Positions 50,524 through 59,743 are shown, counted from the stretch's first letter. The stretch: 64,000 nucleotides of DNA from Pseudomonas fluorescens (GCA_902825215.1 LR782234.1:1116001-1180000), one strand, 5' to 3'. The notes: a model not told the origin generated them from the sequence alone. Program-made: numbers and translations.

Positions 50524-52332
50524 TCAGGCGCTGGAAGCTTCCGGTTGTATCAAGGCCAGCAACGTCCACCCCGACCCCGGCTTCAACGCGGTTTCCGGTG
50601 TCACCACATGCACCCAGCCGCTGTCATCGCGCATGAACAGCAAGGTGGCACGATTGCCATGCAGGGCGCGGTAATCCTCCCAGCCAAAGCCGTCCGTCAA
50701 CGTTGTGCTGTACAACTCGGCACCTTGGCCCATCTGGCCGGCCAGTTTCGAATAAGTCAGCGCTTCACTGCCCAATTGATTGCCGCGATGTTCCAGACTC
50801 GCCCGATGCTTGTCGCTGCGCCGGCTCTCATGCCCGCTGGCCAGACCAAACAAGCGCTGATGGCCGAAGTCATGACGAAAGCGCATCGCCGCCAATGTAT
50901 TGAGTTCACCCGACGGTGACAGCGCCAGCAAATGCCCCAGGCCGACGAGGTCGAGATGTGCGTCAGCATGCTGAGAGGCCGGGTTACCGAAGTAGGTCGG
51001 CAAGCCTTCCATACGCGCCGCACGAATGTTTTCCCAGCTCGAGTCGGTCAGCAGCACGCGACTGCCCAGCTGTTGCAGTGATTTGCCCAATTCACGCGCC
51101 GGGCCGTTGGCGCCGACGATCAGGAAGCCACTCGGCGCCGGCTCCGCGACTTTCAGCAGGCGCGCCAGCGGGCGCGCTGTCGCACTTTGCAGGACCACCG
51201 TGCCGATGATTACCGCAAACGTCAGCGGCACTAGCAGCAGGGCGCCTTCGTGCCCGGCTGCATCCAGGCGAATGGCGAAAATCGCCGACACCGCGGCCGC
51301 GACAATTCCGCGTGGGGCAATCCAGCACAGCAGCGCGCGTTCTCGCCAGCTCAGGCTGGAACCCGCCGTACTGAGCAGCACGTTCAATGGCCGGGCGACC
51401 AACTGGATCACCAGCAGCAGAATCAACACCAGCGGCCCCAGCCCGATCAGCGCATTCAGGTCAAGCCGCGCCGCCAACAGGATGAACAATCCGGATATCA
51501 GCAACACGCTGAGGTTTTCCTTGAAGTGCAGGATGTGCCGCACATCCACGCCTTTCATGTTCGCCAGCCACATGCCCATCAGCGTGACCGCCAGCAAACC
51601 CGACTCATGCATCACCGCGTTGGCGGCAATGAAGATGCCGAGCACCGCTGCCAGTGAGGCAAGGTTATGCAGATACTCGGGCAGCCATTGTCGGCGGATC
51701 ACCGTGCCGAGCACCCAGCCGCCGACAATGCCGAACGCTGCACCGCAGACAATCACCCCGGCGAAGGTGAACAGACTCTGCTTGAGGCCATGACCTTCGG
51801 CGCTGGCGATAATGAAGCTGTACACCACCACGGCGAGCAGGGCGCCGATCGGGTCGATGACGATGCCTTCCCAGCGCAGAATGTTGGCGATCGAAGCTTT
51901 CGGCCGCACCACTCGCAGCATCGGTACGATCACCGTCGGGCCGGTGACCAGCGTCAGGCTGCCGAACAGGATCGCCAGCATCCAGTCGAAACCGAGCAGG
52001 AAATGCGTGGCGACTGCAATGACGATCCAGGTCGAAATCGCCCCGACCGTGACCAGTCGGTGAACAACGCTGCCGATCTCTTTCCATTCCGACAGGTGCA
52101 GGGTCAGGCTGCCCTCGAACAGAATCAGCGCGACCGCCAGCGACACCAGCGGCATCAGCAGCGGGCCGAACATTTCCTGCGGATCGAGCCAGCCGAGCAC
52201 TGGGCCGACGAGGATGCCGGTCAACAGTAGAAACAGAATGGCCGGCAACTTCAGGCGCCAGGCCAACCACTGGCAACCGAGCGCAGCGGCGCCGATCCCG
52301 CCAAAAGCCAAGAGAATTTGCTGCTCGTTCAT
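50524..52332 (-). CDS. Cation:proton antiporter (CPA1/NhaP type) with C-terminal nucleotide-fold domain
   Basis: 602 residues. Twelve to thirteen membrane segments fill residues 1-400, with the antiporter signatures LTGILVGP, ALILFEGSLTLHL, TLVTGPTVIVPML and the ion-site region ILRWEGIVIDPIGALLA. After about 410 comes a TrkA-N-like Rossmann domain (GFLIVGANGPARELGKSLQQLGSRVLLTD), then a further cytoplasmic part to the end. Likely exchanges Na+ or K+ for protons, gated by the soluble domain. Divergent from xerD. Confidence 0.88.
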   Translation of the reverse strand: MNEQQILLAFGGIGAAALGCQWLAWRLKLPAILFLLLTGILVGPVLGWLDPQEMFGPLLMPLVSLAVALILFEGSLTLHLSEWKEIGSVVHRLVTVGAISTWIVIAVATHFLLGFDWMLAILFGSLTLVTGPTVIVPMLRVVRPKASIANILRWEGIVIDPIGALLAVVVYSFIIASAEGHGLKQSLFTFAGVIVCGAAFGIVGGWVLGTVIRRQWLPEYLHNLASLAAVLGIFIAANAVMHESGLLAVTLMGMWLANMKGVDVRHILHFKENLSVLLISGLFILLAARLDLNALIGLGPLVLILLLVIQLVARPLNVLLSTAGSSLSWRERALLCWIAPRGIVAAAVSAIFAIRLDAAGHEGALLLVPLTFAVIIGTVVLQSATARPLARLLKVAEPAPSGFLIVGANGPARELGKSLQQLGSRVLLTDSSWENIRAARMEGLPTYFGNPASQHADAHLDLVGLGHLLALSPSGELNTLAAMRFRHDFGHQRLFGLASGHESRRSDKHRASLEHRGNQLGSEALTYSKLAGQMGQGAELYSTTLTDGFGWEDYRALHGNRATLLFMRDDSGWVHVVTPETALKPGSGWTLLALIQPEASSA

Positions 52333-52440
52333 TGATGCTCCCTGTTCCTTGATCTGGCTGGCTATGAAAGACTAGCGGCCATTCCCGTCGTTCACTGTCT
52401 ATTTGCACGCAGTGTTGAAAACTGCCTGCCCTGAGCACCC

Positions 52441-53337
52441 ATGCCTGCCATCGACCATCCGCTGATTGACCAATTCCTTGACGCTTTATGGCTGGAAAAA
52501 GGCCTGTCCGACAACACCCGCGGCGCCTACCGCAGTGATCTGGCACTGTTCAATGGCTGGCTGCAGGAGAAAAACCTCGAGTTGATCAACGCCGGCCGCG
52601 AGCTGATCCTTGATCATTTGGCCTGGCGCCTCGAGCAGAATTACAAGCCGCGCTCCACCGCCAGATTTCTCTCCGGGGTGCGTGGCTTTTATCGCTATCT
52701 GCTGCGGGAAAAGCTGATCAGTGTCGACCCGACTTTACGCATCGACATGCCGCAACTGGGCCGGCCACTGCCCAAGTCGCTGTCCGAGGCCGACGTCGAG
52801 GCACTGCTCAAGGCGCCGGACCTGAGCGAAGCCATCGGCCAGCGTGATCGCGCCATGCTCGAAGTCCTGTATGCCTGCGGCTTGCGCGTGACCGAACTGG
52901 TCAGTCTGACGCTGGAGCAGGTCAACCTGCGCCAGGGTGTGCTGCGAGTGATGGGCAAAGGCAGCAAGGAGCGCCTGGTGCCGATGGGCGAGGAGGCGAT
53001 CGTCTGGGTCGAACGCTACATGCGCGACGGGCGTGGCGAACTGCTCGGTGGGCGACCCAGCGATGTGCTGTTTCCCAGCCAGCGTGGCGAACAGATGACC
53101 CGTCAGACCTTCTGGCACCGGATCAAACATCAGGCCAAAGTCGCCGGGATCAATAAATCGCTGTCACCGCACACCCTGCGTCACGCGTTCGCCACGCATT
53201 TGCTCAACCACGGCGCAGATTTGCGCGTGGTGCAGATGTTGCTCGGGCACAGCGACTTGTCCACAACGCAAATCTACACCCATGTCGCGCGCGCCCGTTT
53301 GCAGGATCTGCACGCCAAACACCACCCGCGCGGCTGA
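52441..53337 (+). CDS. xerD: Site-specific tyrosine recombinase XerD
   Basis: 298 residues, as in E. coli. N-terminal SAM-like core-binding domain (LIDQFLDALWLEKGLSDNTRGAYRSDL), then the catalytic domain with Arg near 148 (ACGLRVTELVSL), HTLRHAFATHLL near 242-253 and nucleophile Tyr near 278 (TTQIYTHVA). With XerC it resolves chromosome dimers at dif under FtsK. Followed by dsbC, a conserved neighbour pair. Confidence 0.97.
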   Translation: MPAIDHPLIDQFLDALWLEKGLSDNTRGAYRSDLALFNGWLQEKNLELINAGRELILDHLAWRLEQNYKPRSTARFLSGVRGFYRYLLREKLISVDPTLRIDMPQLGRPLPKSLSEADVEALLKAPDLSEAIGQRDRAMLEVLYACGLRVTELVSLTLEQVNLRQGVLRVMGKGSKERLVPMGEEAIVWVERYMRDGRGELLGGRPSDVLFPSQRGEQMTRQTFWHRIKHQAKVAGINKSLSPHTLRHAFATHLLNHGADLRVVQMLLGHSDLSTTQIYTHVARARLQDLHAKHHPRG

Positions 53338-53351
53338 ACACACAACCCCCT

Positions 53352-53440
53352 TGTAGGAGCGAGCCTGCTCGCGAAGAGGGAGTGTCAAACGATATCGTTT
53401 CAACTGACACACCGCCTTCGCGAGCAGGCTCGCTCCCACA
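53352..53440. repeat. REPIN between xerD and dsbC
   Basis: Inverted REP pair in the standard REPIN arrangement, spacer with the palindrome AACGATATCGTT (53389-53400). Confidence 0.9.
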
Positions 53441-53595
53441 GGGTTTCGGGTCGCCGTGAAAGTGTGGCGACCGGCGCATTCGGCCACCGTGACCTTATGT
53501 GTTAGGCTTTGCCGGTTTGCACGATGGGCGGTTATGACCCGGTGTTCCGGCACGGGCGTTCTGATCGTTCCATTTGTCCGCCTTCAGGAGTTCTC

Positions 53596-54327
53596 ATGCG
53601 TCTGACCCAGATTTTCGCCGCCGCAGCCCTTGCGTTGGTCAGCACCTTTGCCGCCGCCGATGACGCGGCCGATAAAGCCATTCGTCAAAGCCTGGAAAAG
53701 CTCGAACTCGAGGTTCCGGTCGAAAGCATCAGCGCCAGCCCGCTGCCGGGCATGTACGAAGTCAAGCTCCAGGGCAGCCGCGTGCTGTACGCCAGTGCCG
53801 ATGGCCAGTACATCGTTCAGGGCAACCTGTACCAACTGGCGAACGGCAAACCGGTCAACCTGACCGAGAAGACCGAACGCCTGGGCATCTCCAAACTGAT
53901 CAACGCCATTCCGGTGGCCGAAACCGTGGTCTACCCGGCGGTCGGCGAAACCAAATCGCACATCACCGTGTTCACCGACACCACCTGCCCGTACTGCCAC
54001 AAACTGCACGCCGAAGTGCCAGAGCTGAACAAGCGTGGCATCGAAGTGCGTTACGTGGCGTTCCCGCGTCAGGGCCTGAATTCGCCGGGTGACGAACAGC
54101 TGCAAGCGGTGTGGTGCTCGAAAGACAAGAAAGCCGCCATGGACAAAATGGTCGATGGCAAGGAAATCAAGGCCGCCAAGTGCGATAACCCGGTTTCCAG
54201 ACAGTTCGCCCTCGGCCAGTCGATCGGCGTGAACGGCACACCGGCCATCGTTTTGGCCGACGGGCAAGTCATTCCGGGCTACCAGCCTGCGCCACAAGTC
54301 GCCAAACTGGCGCTCGGCGCGAAGTAA
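53596..54327 (+). CDS. dsbC: Periplasmic disulfide isomerase DsbC
   Basis: 243 residues from ATG 53596, Shine-Dalgarno AGGAG. Signal peptide to about residue 21 (MRLTQIFAAAALALVSTFAA). The N-terminal dimerisation domain (about 24-80) is followed by a thioredoxin domain with active site Cys131-P-Y-Cys134 and the cis-Pro loop VNGTPAIVL. The second structural disulfide (WCSKDKK...KCDN) is present. It shuffles wrong disulfides in the periplasm. The upstream in-frame extension to 53509 is rejected for lack of a signal peptide. Confidence 0.96.
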   Translation: MRLTQIFAAAALALVSTFAAADDAADKAIRQSLEKLELEVPVESISASPLPGMYEVKLQGSRVLYASADGQYIVQGNLYQLANGKPVNLTEKTERLGISKLINAIPVAETVVYPAVGETKSHITVFTDTTCPYCHKLHAEVPELNKRGIEVRYVAFPRQGLNSPGDEQLQAVWCSKDKKAAMDKMVDGKEIKAAKCDNPVSRQFALGQSIGVNGTPAIVLADGQVIPGYQPAPQVAKLALGAK

Positions 54328-54360
54328 TTCGTATCGTCACGGTCCGCCGCTGACGATCAT

Positions 54361-54440
54361 GGTCCGGCAGCCACATGCCGGGCCATCAATAGAGAGCCGC
54401 GAGCACGCGGTTGTTTTCCGGCCGACCCTGCGTCGGCCGT
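54361..54440 (+). promoter_or_regulatory. Structured leader of hom
   Basis: Three successive stems: GGTCCGGCA/TGCCGGGCC (54361-54384), CCGCG-AGCA-CGCGG followed by TTGTTTT (54397-54417, terminator-like), and CGGCCGA/TCGGCCG (54419-54439). The Shine-Dalgarno GGGGAG follows at 54447. It might attenuate hom, but no leader peptide rich in Thr or Met codons is seen. Confidence 0.4.
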
Positions 54441-54457
54441 TTCATGGGGAGTTCACA

Positions 54458-55762
54458 GTGAATCCGGTCAAAGTAGGCATCTGTGGGTTAGGGACCGTCG
54501 GTGGCGGTACCTTCAACGTACTTCAGCGCAACGCCGAGGAAATTGCTCGTCGTGCCGGGCGTGGGATCGAAGTGGCACAAATTGCCATGCGCACGCCAAA
54601 GCCTCAGTTCCAGACGACCGGTATTGCGATTACCAACGATGTCTTCGAAGTGGCCACGAACCCTGAGATCGACATCGTCATAGAGCTGATGGGCGGCTAC
54701 ACCGTTGCCCGCGAGCTGGTACTCAAGGCCATCGAGAATGGCAAGCATGTGGTCACCGCGAACAAGGCGCTGATAGCCGTTCACGGTAATGAGATTTTCG
54801 CCAAGGCACGCGAGAAAGGCGTGATCGTGGCATTCGAAGCAGCGGTAGCCGGTGGCATTCCGGTGATCAAGGCGATTCGTGAAGGCCTGTCGGCCAACCG
54901 TATCAACTGGGTCGCGGGGATCATCAACGGCACCGGTAACTTCATCCTCACCGAAATGCGCGAGAAGGGCCGTACCTTCGAAGACGTGCTGGCCGAAGCA
55001 CAGGCGCTGGGTTATGCCGAAGCCGATCCGACCTTCGACGTCGAAGGCATCGATGCGGCGCACAAGCTGACCATCCTGGCCTCGATCGCGTTCGGTATCC
55101 CGCTGCAGTTCGACAAGGCGTACACCGAAGGCATCACCAGACTGACCACCGCTGACGTGAATTACGCCGAAGCGCTGGGCTACCGCATCAAGCACCTGGG
55201 CGTGGCGCGCAGCACCGCTGCCGGTATCGAGTTGCGCGTGCACCCGACGCTGATCCCGGCCGATCGCCTGATCGCCAACGTCAACGGCGTGATGAATGCG
55301 GTGATGGTCAACGGTGACGCGGCCGGTTCGACGCTGTTCTACGGCGCCGGCGCCGGCATGGAGCCGACCGCTTCGTCGGTGATCGCCGACCTGGTCGACG
55401 TGGTCCGCGCGATGACCTCCGACCCGGAAAACCGCGTACCGCACCTGGCCTTCCAGCCGGACTCGCTGTCGGCGCATCCGATCCTGCCGATCGAAGCTTG
55501 CGAAAGCGCCTACTACCTGCGCATACAGGCCAAGGACCATCCGGGCGTTCTCGCTCAGGTGGCGAGCATCCTGTCGGAGCGCGGCATCAATATCGAATCG
55601 ATCATGCAGAAGGAAGTCGAAGAGCATGACGGCCTGGTGCCGATGATTCTGCTGACCCACCGCGTGGTCGAGCAGCGCATCAACGATGCGATCGCCGCGC
55701 TGGAAGCTCTTGCAGGCGTTGACGGCCCGGTCGTACGAATCCGCGTCGAACATTTGAACTAA
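54458..55762 (+). CDS. hom: Homoserine dehydrogenase
   Basis: 434 residues from GTG 54458 (VNPVKVGICGLGTVGGGT), with GGGGAG six bases upstream. NAD(P)-binding Rossmann domain, catalytic domain with GGIPVIKAIREGLSANRINWVAGIINGTGN and EADPTFDVEGIDAAHK, and a C-terminal ACT domain (about 355-430, HPGVLAQVASILSERGINIESI) for feedback by threonine. Reduces aspartate semialdehyde to homoserine. Upstream of thrC. Confidence 0.97.
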   Translation: MNPVKVGICGLGTVGGGTFNVLQRNAEEIARRAGRGIEVAQIAMRTPKPQFQTTGIAITNDVFEVATNPEIDIVIELMGGYTVARELVLKAIENGKHVVTANKALIAVHGNEIFAKAREKGVIVAFEAAVAGGIPVIKAIREGLSANRINWVAGIINGTGNFILTEMREKGRTFEDVLAEAQALGYAEADPTFDVEGIDAAHKLTILASIAFGIPLQFDKAYTEGITRLTTADVNYAEALGYRIKHLGVARSTAAGIELRVHPTLIPADRLIANVNGVMNAVMVNGDAAGSTLFYGAGAGMEPTASSVIADLVDVVRAMTSDPENRVPHLAFQPDSLSAHPILPIEACESAYYLRIQAKDHPGVLAQVASILSERGINIESIMQKEVEEHDGLVPMILLTHRVVEQRINDAIAALEALAGVDGPVVRIRVEHLN

Positions 55763-55765
55763 AAA

Positions 55766-55848
55766 GCAGCTGCGAGCTTCGAGCTGCAAGCGGCAAGAAA
55801 AAGCAGTCCGGCTTTTACTTGAAGCTTGTAGCTCGTAGCTTGCAGCTC
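55766..55848. repeat. AGCTGCAAGC-type palindrome between hom and thrC
   Basis: The left arm GCAGCTGCGAGCTTCGAGCT... (55766-55797) pairs with the right arm CTTGAAGCTTGTAGCTCGTA... (55819-55848), about 25 of 31 positions. It is the same repeat family as at 6612-6740 and lies within the hom-thrC transcript. Confidence 0.8.
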
Positions 55849-55868
55849 AAACCAAAGGTTTGCCCCTT

Positions 55869-57278
55869 ATGCGATATATCAGTACTCGCGGCCAGGCACC
55901 GGCCCTGAATTTCGAAGAGGTCCTGCTGGCTGGTCTGGCCACGGACGGCGGTTTGTACGTCCCGGAAAACCTGCCACGTTTCACCCAGGAAGAAATCGCT
56001 TCCTGGGCCGGCCTGCCGTATCACGAACTGGCCTTCCGGGTGATGCGTCCGTTCGTGACCGGCAGCATTCCCGACGCCGATTTCAAAAAGATTCTTGAAG
56101 AAACCTACGCCGTCTTCGCCCACAGCGCAGTGGCGCCGTTGCGTCAGCTCAATGGCAACGAATGGGTGATGGAGCTGTTCCACGGCCCGACCCTGGCGTT
56201 CAAGGACTTCGCCCTGCAACTGCTCGGTCGTCTGCTCGACTACGTGCTGGAAAAGCGCGGCGAACGCGTGGTGATCGTCGGTGCGACTTCCGGTGATACC
56301 GGTTCGGCGGCCATCGAAGGCTGCAAGCACTGCGAAAACGTCGACATCTTCATCCTGCACCCGCACAACCGTGTGTCCGAAGTGCAGCGCCGGCAGATGA
56401 CCACGATCGTGGGCGAGAACATCCATAACATCGCCATCGAAGGCAACTTCGATGACTGCCAGGAAATGGTCAAGAACAGCTTCGCCGACCAGAGCTTCCT
56501 CAAGGGAACGCGCCTGGTGGCGGTGAACTCGATCAACTGGGCGCGGATCATGGCCCAGATCGTCTACTACTTCCACGCCTCGCTGCAGTTGGGCGGGCCG
56601 GCGCGTTCGGTGTCGTTCTCGGTGCCGACCGGCAACTTCGGCGACATTTTCGCCGGTTACCTGGCGCGCAACATGGGCCTGCCGATCAACCAGTTGATCG
56701 TCGCCACCAATCGCAACGACATCCTGCACCGCTTCATGAGCGGCAACCAGTACGTGAAAGAAACCCTGCACGCTACGCTGTCGCCGTCGATGGACATCAT
56801 GGTCTCGTCGAACTTCGAACGCTTGCTGTTCGACCTGCACGGTCGCAACGGTGCAGCGATCGCCGGGTTGATGGACTCGTTCAAACAGGGTGGGGGTTTC
56901 AGCGTCGAACAGGAACGCTGGACCGAAGCGCGCAAACTGTTCGATTCGCTGGCGGTGGACGATGCGCAAACCTGCGAGACCATCGCCGAAGTTTACGCAC
57001 AGACCGGTGAAGTGCTGGACCCGCATACCGCGATCGGCGTCAAGGCCGCGCGCGAGTGCCGTCGCAGCCTGGACATCCCGATGGTGATCCTCGGTACTGC
57101 GCATCCGGTGAAATTCCCGGATGCAGTGGAGAAAGCCGGTGTAGGAAAAGCGCTCGAACTGCCTGCACATCTTTCTGATTTGTTTGAGCGAAACGAGCGC
57201 TGCACTGTTTTGCCGAACGAGCTGAAAGCCGTGCAGGCCTTTGTCAGCCAGCATGGCAACCGCGGCAAGCCGCTGTAA
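55869..57278 (+). CDS. thrC: Threonine synthase
   Basis: 469 residues from ATG 55869 (MRYISTRGQAPALNFEEVLLAGLATDGGLYVPE). PLP lysine Lys112 in LAFKDFALQ; phosphate-binding GATSGDTGSAA; NFGDIFAGY in the second half. Converts O-phosphohomoserine to threonine. The hom-thrC pair is conserved in pseudomonads, here separated by a dispersed repeat. Confidence 0.97.
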   Translation: MRYISTRGQAPALNFEEVLLAGLATDGGLYVPENLPRFTQEEIASWAGLPYHELAFRVMRPFVTGSIPDADFKKILEETYAVFAHSAVAPLRQLNGNEWVMELFHGPTLAFKDFALQLLGRLLDYVLEKRGERVVIVGATSGDTGSAAIEGCKHCENVDIFILHPHNRVSEVQRRQMTTIVGENIHNIAIEGNFDDCQEMVKNSFADQSFLKGTRLVAVNSINWARIMAQIVYYFHASLQLGGPARSVSFSVPTGNFGDIFAGYLARNMGLPINQLIVATNRNDILHRFMSGNQYVKETLHATLSPSMDIMVSSNFERLLFDLHGRNGAAIAGLMDSFKQGGGFSVEQERWTEARKLFDSLAVDDAQTCETIAEVYAQTGEVLDPHTAIGVKAARECRRSLDIPMVILGTAHPVKFPDAVEKAGVGKALELPAHLSDLFERNERCTVLPNELKAVQAFVSQHGNRGKPL

Positions 57279-57302
57279 GCCGGCAAAAGCTGTCACATTT
57301 TG

Positions 57303-57329
57303 AAGCCCGTCTCCTGACGGGCTTTTTTG
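57303..57329 (+). terminator. Rho-independent terminator of thrC
   Basis: AAGCCCGTC-TCCT-GACGGGCTTTTTT: 8-bp stem, T run. Confidence 0.94.
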
Positions 57330-57398
57330 TTTTCGCTGCCACACTGCTCGGGTTTTCACCCACGCAGGACGGGTGAGTCGATCACGAAGGAAGTGGCA

Positions 57399-58772
57399 AT
57401 GCTGTTTTATAGAGGTTTGAAGCCGGCGCTGGGCGGGCTGGTTCTGTTCGGGTTACTGGGCTTGCTGCGTTGCAGTGTGGCGGCGCAACTGACGCTGCAC
57501 GACGATGCGGCGGCGTACGATGTGCAGCCTGTCGAACTGGCCGCCCACGAGCGCGAGTGGATTCGCGACAACCCGACGGTGACCGTGGCGTCGGTGCAAT
57601 ACCCGCTGTACCTGTTTCAGGACGAACATGGCCAATGGAGCGGCTTGAACAACGATGTGCTCAAACGCGTGACGGCGATGACCGGCTTGCAGTTCGTGCA
57701 TCAGGAGTCATTCTCCACCGACCACATGCTTGAGCGTCTGCAGAGCGGCGCGGCGGACATCAGTACGACGCTGGCGATGAGCGAGGAGCGCAAGGCGTTT
57801 CTCGATTACAGCCACGCCTTCGGTGGGGCGGGTTGGGTGTTCGTCGGGCGAGCCGACGCGCCCCGCCTGGAGTCTTTCGAGCAACTGGCCGGACGCAGAC
57901 TGGTGCTGCCGGCCCGGCACGCTCTGGAAGACATGATCAGGCGCGACTTTCCAACAGTCGAAATCCATTCGGTCAAGACCTATGCCGAGGCGCGGGCACT
58001 GGTCGAAAGTGGCGAAGCCTACGCCACCATCGAAAACGAAATTGGCGCGCAGCTGTATCCCCTGGGATTGCTCAAGGTCGGTGGTCTGGTTGAGGGCAAG
58101 TGGGAAGCCGACAACCTCGCGGTGCGCAAAGGCATGCCGGAGCTTCTGGGAATTCTCAACAAGGCCCTGGAGGCTTTTCCGCCCGCCGAGTTGCGCGCGA
58201 TCCGCCTGAAGTGGCTGGAGGGAATAGCCCCGGCGCCCGTGCCGACCCTCGGGCAGCAACTGCTCGAATGGGCTTGCTGGGCCATGGGCGGGCTCGGCGT
58301 GTTCGGCTTGCTGTCGCTGGTGTGGAATCGGCGTTTGACCACGGTCATCAAGCTGCGGCGGGCAGCGGAGAAGGATCTGGGCGACCAATTGGCGTTTCAG
58401 CACGCGCTGATCGATGCCATGCCGGACCCGGTATTCGTCCGCGATCTGCACGGGCGTCTGATCACCTGCAACCGCAGCTACGAGGAAGCGTTGTCGGTAC
58501 GTCTGGATCAGGTCATGGGGCGCTTGTTGATCGAACTCGACACACTGCCCGAAGCCACAGCGCTGATGCTGCACCAAGAGTTCATGCTGCAGTTGCGCAC
58601 GCGCAAGTCGCGCTTCAGCAAACGCCACTTGCAGTTCAAGAACGGCCCGCGTGAGGTCTATCAATGGACCGTGCCGTTCTACAGCGCCGACGGCAAATTG
58701 CGTGGCTTGCTGGGCGGCTGGACGGATATCACTCAGCGCCGGGCCGAGAGCGGGTGTCGATGTCCACAATGA
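57399..58772 (+). CDS. Sensor protein with solute-binding, TM and PAS regions but no kinase domain
   Basis: 457 residues from ATG 57399 (Shine-Dalgarno GAAGGAAG). Hydrophobic signal at 10-28. A periplasmic SBP_bac_3 domain spans about 50-285 (VTVASVQYPLYLFQDEHGQWSGLNNDV, ADISTTLAMSEERKAFLDYS). A membrane helix lies near 305-325 (ACWAMGGLGVFGLLSLVW), and a PAS domain at about 345-445 (LIDAMPDPVFVRDLHGRLITCNRSYEEAL ... GGWTDITQRR). The layout matches the sensory half of BvgS/EvgS/RocS-type hybrid kinases, but the protein ends 10 residues after the PAS domain. No H-box or ATPase is found in any frame downstream. Probably a truncated or repurposed sensor. Confidence 0.82.
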   Translation: MLFYRGLKPALGGLVLFGLLGLLRCSVAAQLTLHDDAAAYDVQPVELAAHEREWIRDNPTVTVASVQYPLYLFQDEHGQWSGLNNDVLKRVTAMTGLQFVHQESFSTDHMLERLQSGAADISTTLAMSEERKAFLDYSHAFGGAGWVFVGRADAPRLESFEQLAGRRLVLPARHALEDMIRRDFPTVEIHSVKTYAEARALVESGEAYATIENEIGAQLYPLGLLKVGGLVEGKWEADNLAVRKGMPELLGILNKALEAFPPAELRAIRLKWLEGIAPAPVPTLGQQLLEWACWAMGGLGVFGLLSLVWNRRLTTVIKLRRAAEKDLGDQLAFQHALIDAMPDPVFVRDLHGRLITCNRSYEEALSVRLDQVMGRLLIELDTLPEATALMLHQEFMLQLRTRKSRFSKRHLQFKNGPREVYQWTVPFYSADGKLRGLLGGWTDITQRRAESGCRCPQ

Positions 58773-58888
58773 AGATGGGAAATGTCCTATACGACGCGGC
58801 TACTTTTCCGATGGGAGGCTTAGGACGGCTGGCCTAGAGTGACAACCACTGCGGTGAGAGTCCGCGATTGTCGCTCCAGAGGTCGCTT

Positions 58889-59296
58889 ATGCGCTCGCTT
58901 AAAGTCCTGATACTTGAACCCAATCCGTTTCAACTGATGGCGTTGCACCAGATGCTCAATGCCGTCGGCATCTACGATGTACTCACCGCACCGTCGCTGA
59001 CAGCGGCCATGTCGTCGCTGGAGTACCGCGGTGTGGTCGACATCGCCATCTGCGATCCGCAGTTGAAGGGCGGCGATGGTCTGGCGCTGATGCAGCATCT
59101 GACGGCTCGCCAGCAAGCGCGTGCGGTGATTCTGCTCGGTGCGGTCGCACCGAGTCTGCTCAACGATCTTGAGCCGCTGCTGGACCAACACCGTGTGCGC
59201 TTGTTGGGCCGCCTGCAGACGCCGGTGTCGGCGGTGCTGATGCGCGGTTTGCTCGACAGTTACCTGAACGCCGCTTCGTCGCCACTGGGTGTGTAA
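58889..59296 (+). CDS. Stand-alone degenerate receiver domain protein (RocR/SadR-like N-terminus)
   Basis: 135 residues from ATG 58889 (MRSLKVLILEPNPFQLMALHQML); an upstream in-frame ATG at 58868 is possible. One CheY-like receiver fold and nothing after it. Its closest pattern is the receiver of RocR-type REC-EAL regulators (LED-x-PFQ, VDIAICDLQM, SS, GKP). Here the acidic pair is E-P, the phospho-Asp is kept (IAICDPQL), the Ser/Thr is replaced (LLGAVAP), and the Lys of GKP is replaced (LQTPV). It is therefore probably not a normal phospho-switch. Confidence 0.8.
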   Translation: MRSLKVLILEPNPFQLMALHQMLNAVGIYDVLTAPSLTAAMSSLEYRGVVDIAICDPQLKGGDGLALMQHLTARQQARAVILLGAVAPSLLNDLEPLLDQHRVRLLGRLQTPVSAVLMRGLLDSYLNAASSPLGV

Positions 59297-59461
59297 AGCG
59301 TCAGGAAGTCTTTCTGTCATCTTCAGCGTGCATGCTCTTTAAGGCCGGTGACGCTGCGACAGGGAGGCAATCGATACGCAGAACTTTCTTCTCGGGCCGG
59401 TGGTCATTTATATGTACACGCCCCAGGCGCACAGTTTTCGGACTATTGAGTGGAGATCGAG

Positions 59462-59743
59462 ATGGAAAGTATCAGTCTATTGCTCGGTGAGGCTCTGAGC
59501 CCGTATCAGGTTTCGTTGACCCCCAGCGGCCGGCATGGTCAATGCCTGGTGACGTTAAAGAACAGTCACGGCGCGATCGTGGTGGAGCGCGAATTCAACC
59601 AGGCGCAACTGACCGACAAGCGTCTGCTGACCGACGTTGTCGATGGTCTGCACCGTGACGTGCTGATCGCCGAAGGCCGGCTCGAACCCTGCGTGATTGC
59701 AGCCTTGCGCAACGCCGCGCTGGACAAGCGGGCAGCGCTGTAA
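59462..59743 (+). CDS. DUF3509 family protein
   Basis: 93 residues from ATG 59462, where GGAG lies six bases upstream; a GTG at 59450 is the alternative start. MESISLLLGEALSPYQVSL, LKNSHGAIVVEREF and QLTDKRLLTDVVDGLHRDVLIAEG are typical of the small DUF3509 proteins found almost only in pseudomonads, whose function is unknown. Own terminator downstream. Confidence 0.85.
   Translation: MESISLLLGEALSPYQVSLTPSGRHGQCLVTLKNSHGAIVVEREFNQAQLTDKRLLTDVVDGLHRDVLIAEGRLEPCVIAALRNAALDKRAAL

Noticed and set aside
55815..57359. 514-codon open frame opposite thrC
   Set aside because: Shadow of thrC; it also begins downstream of the thrC terminator and reads through it.
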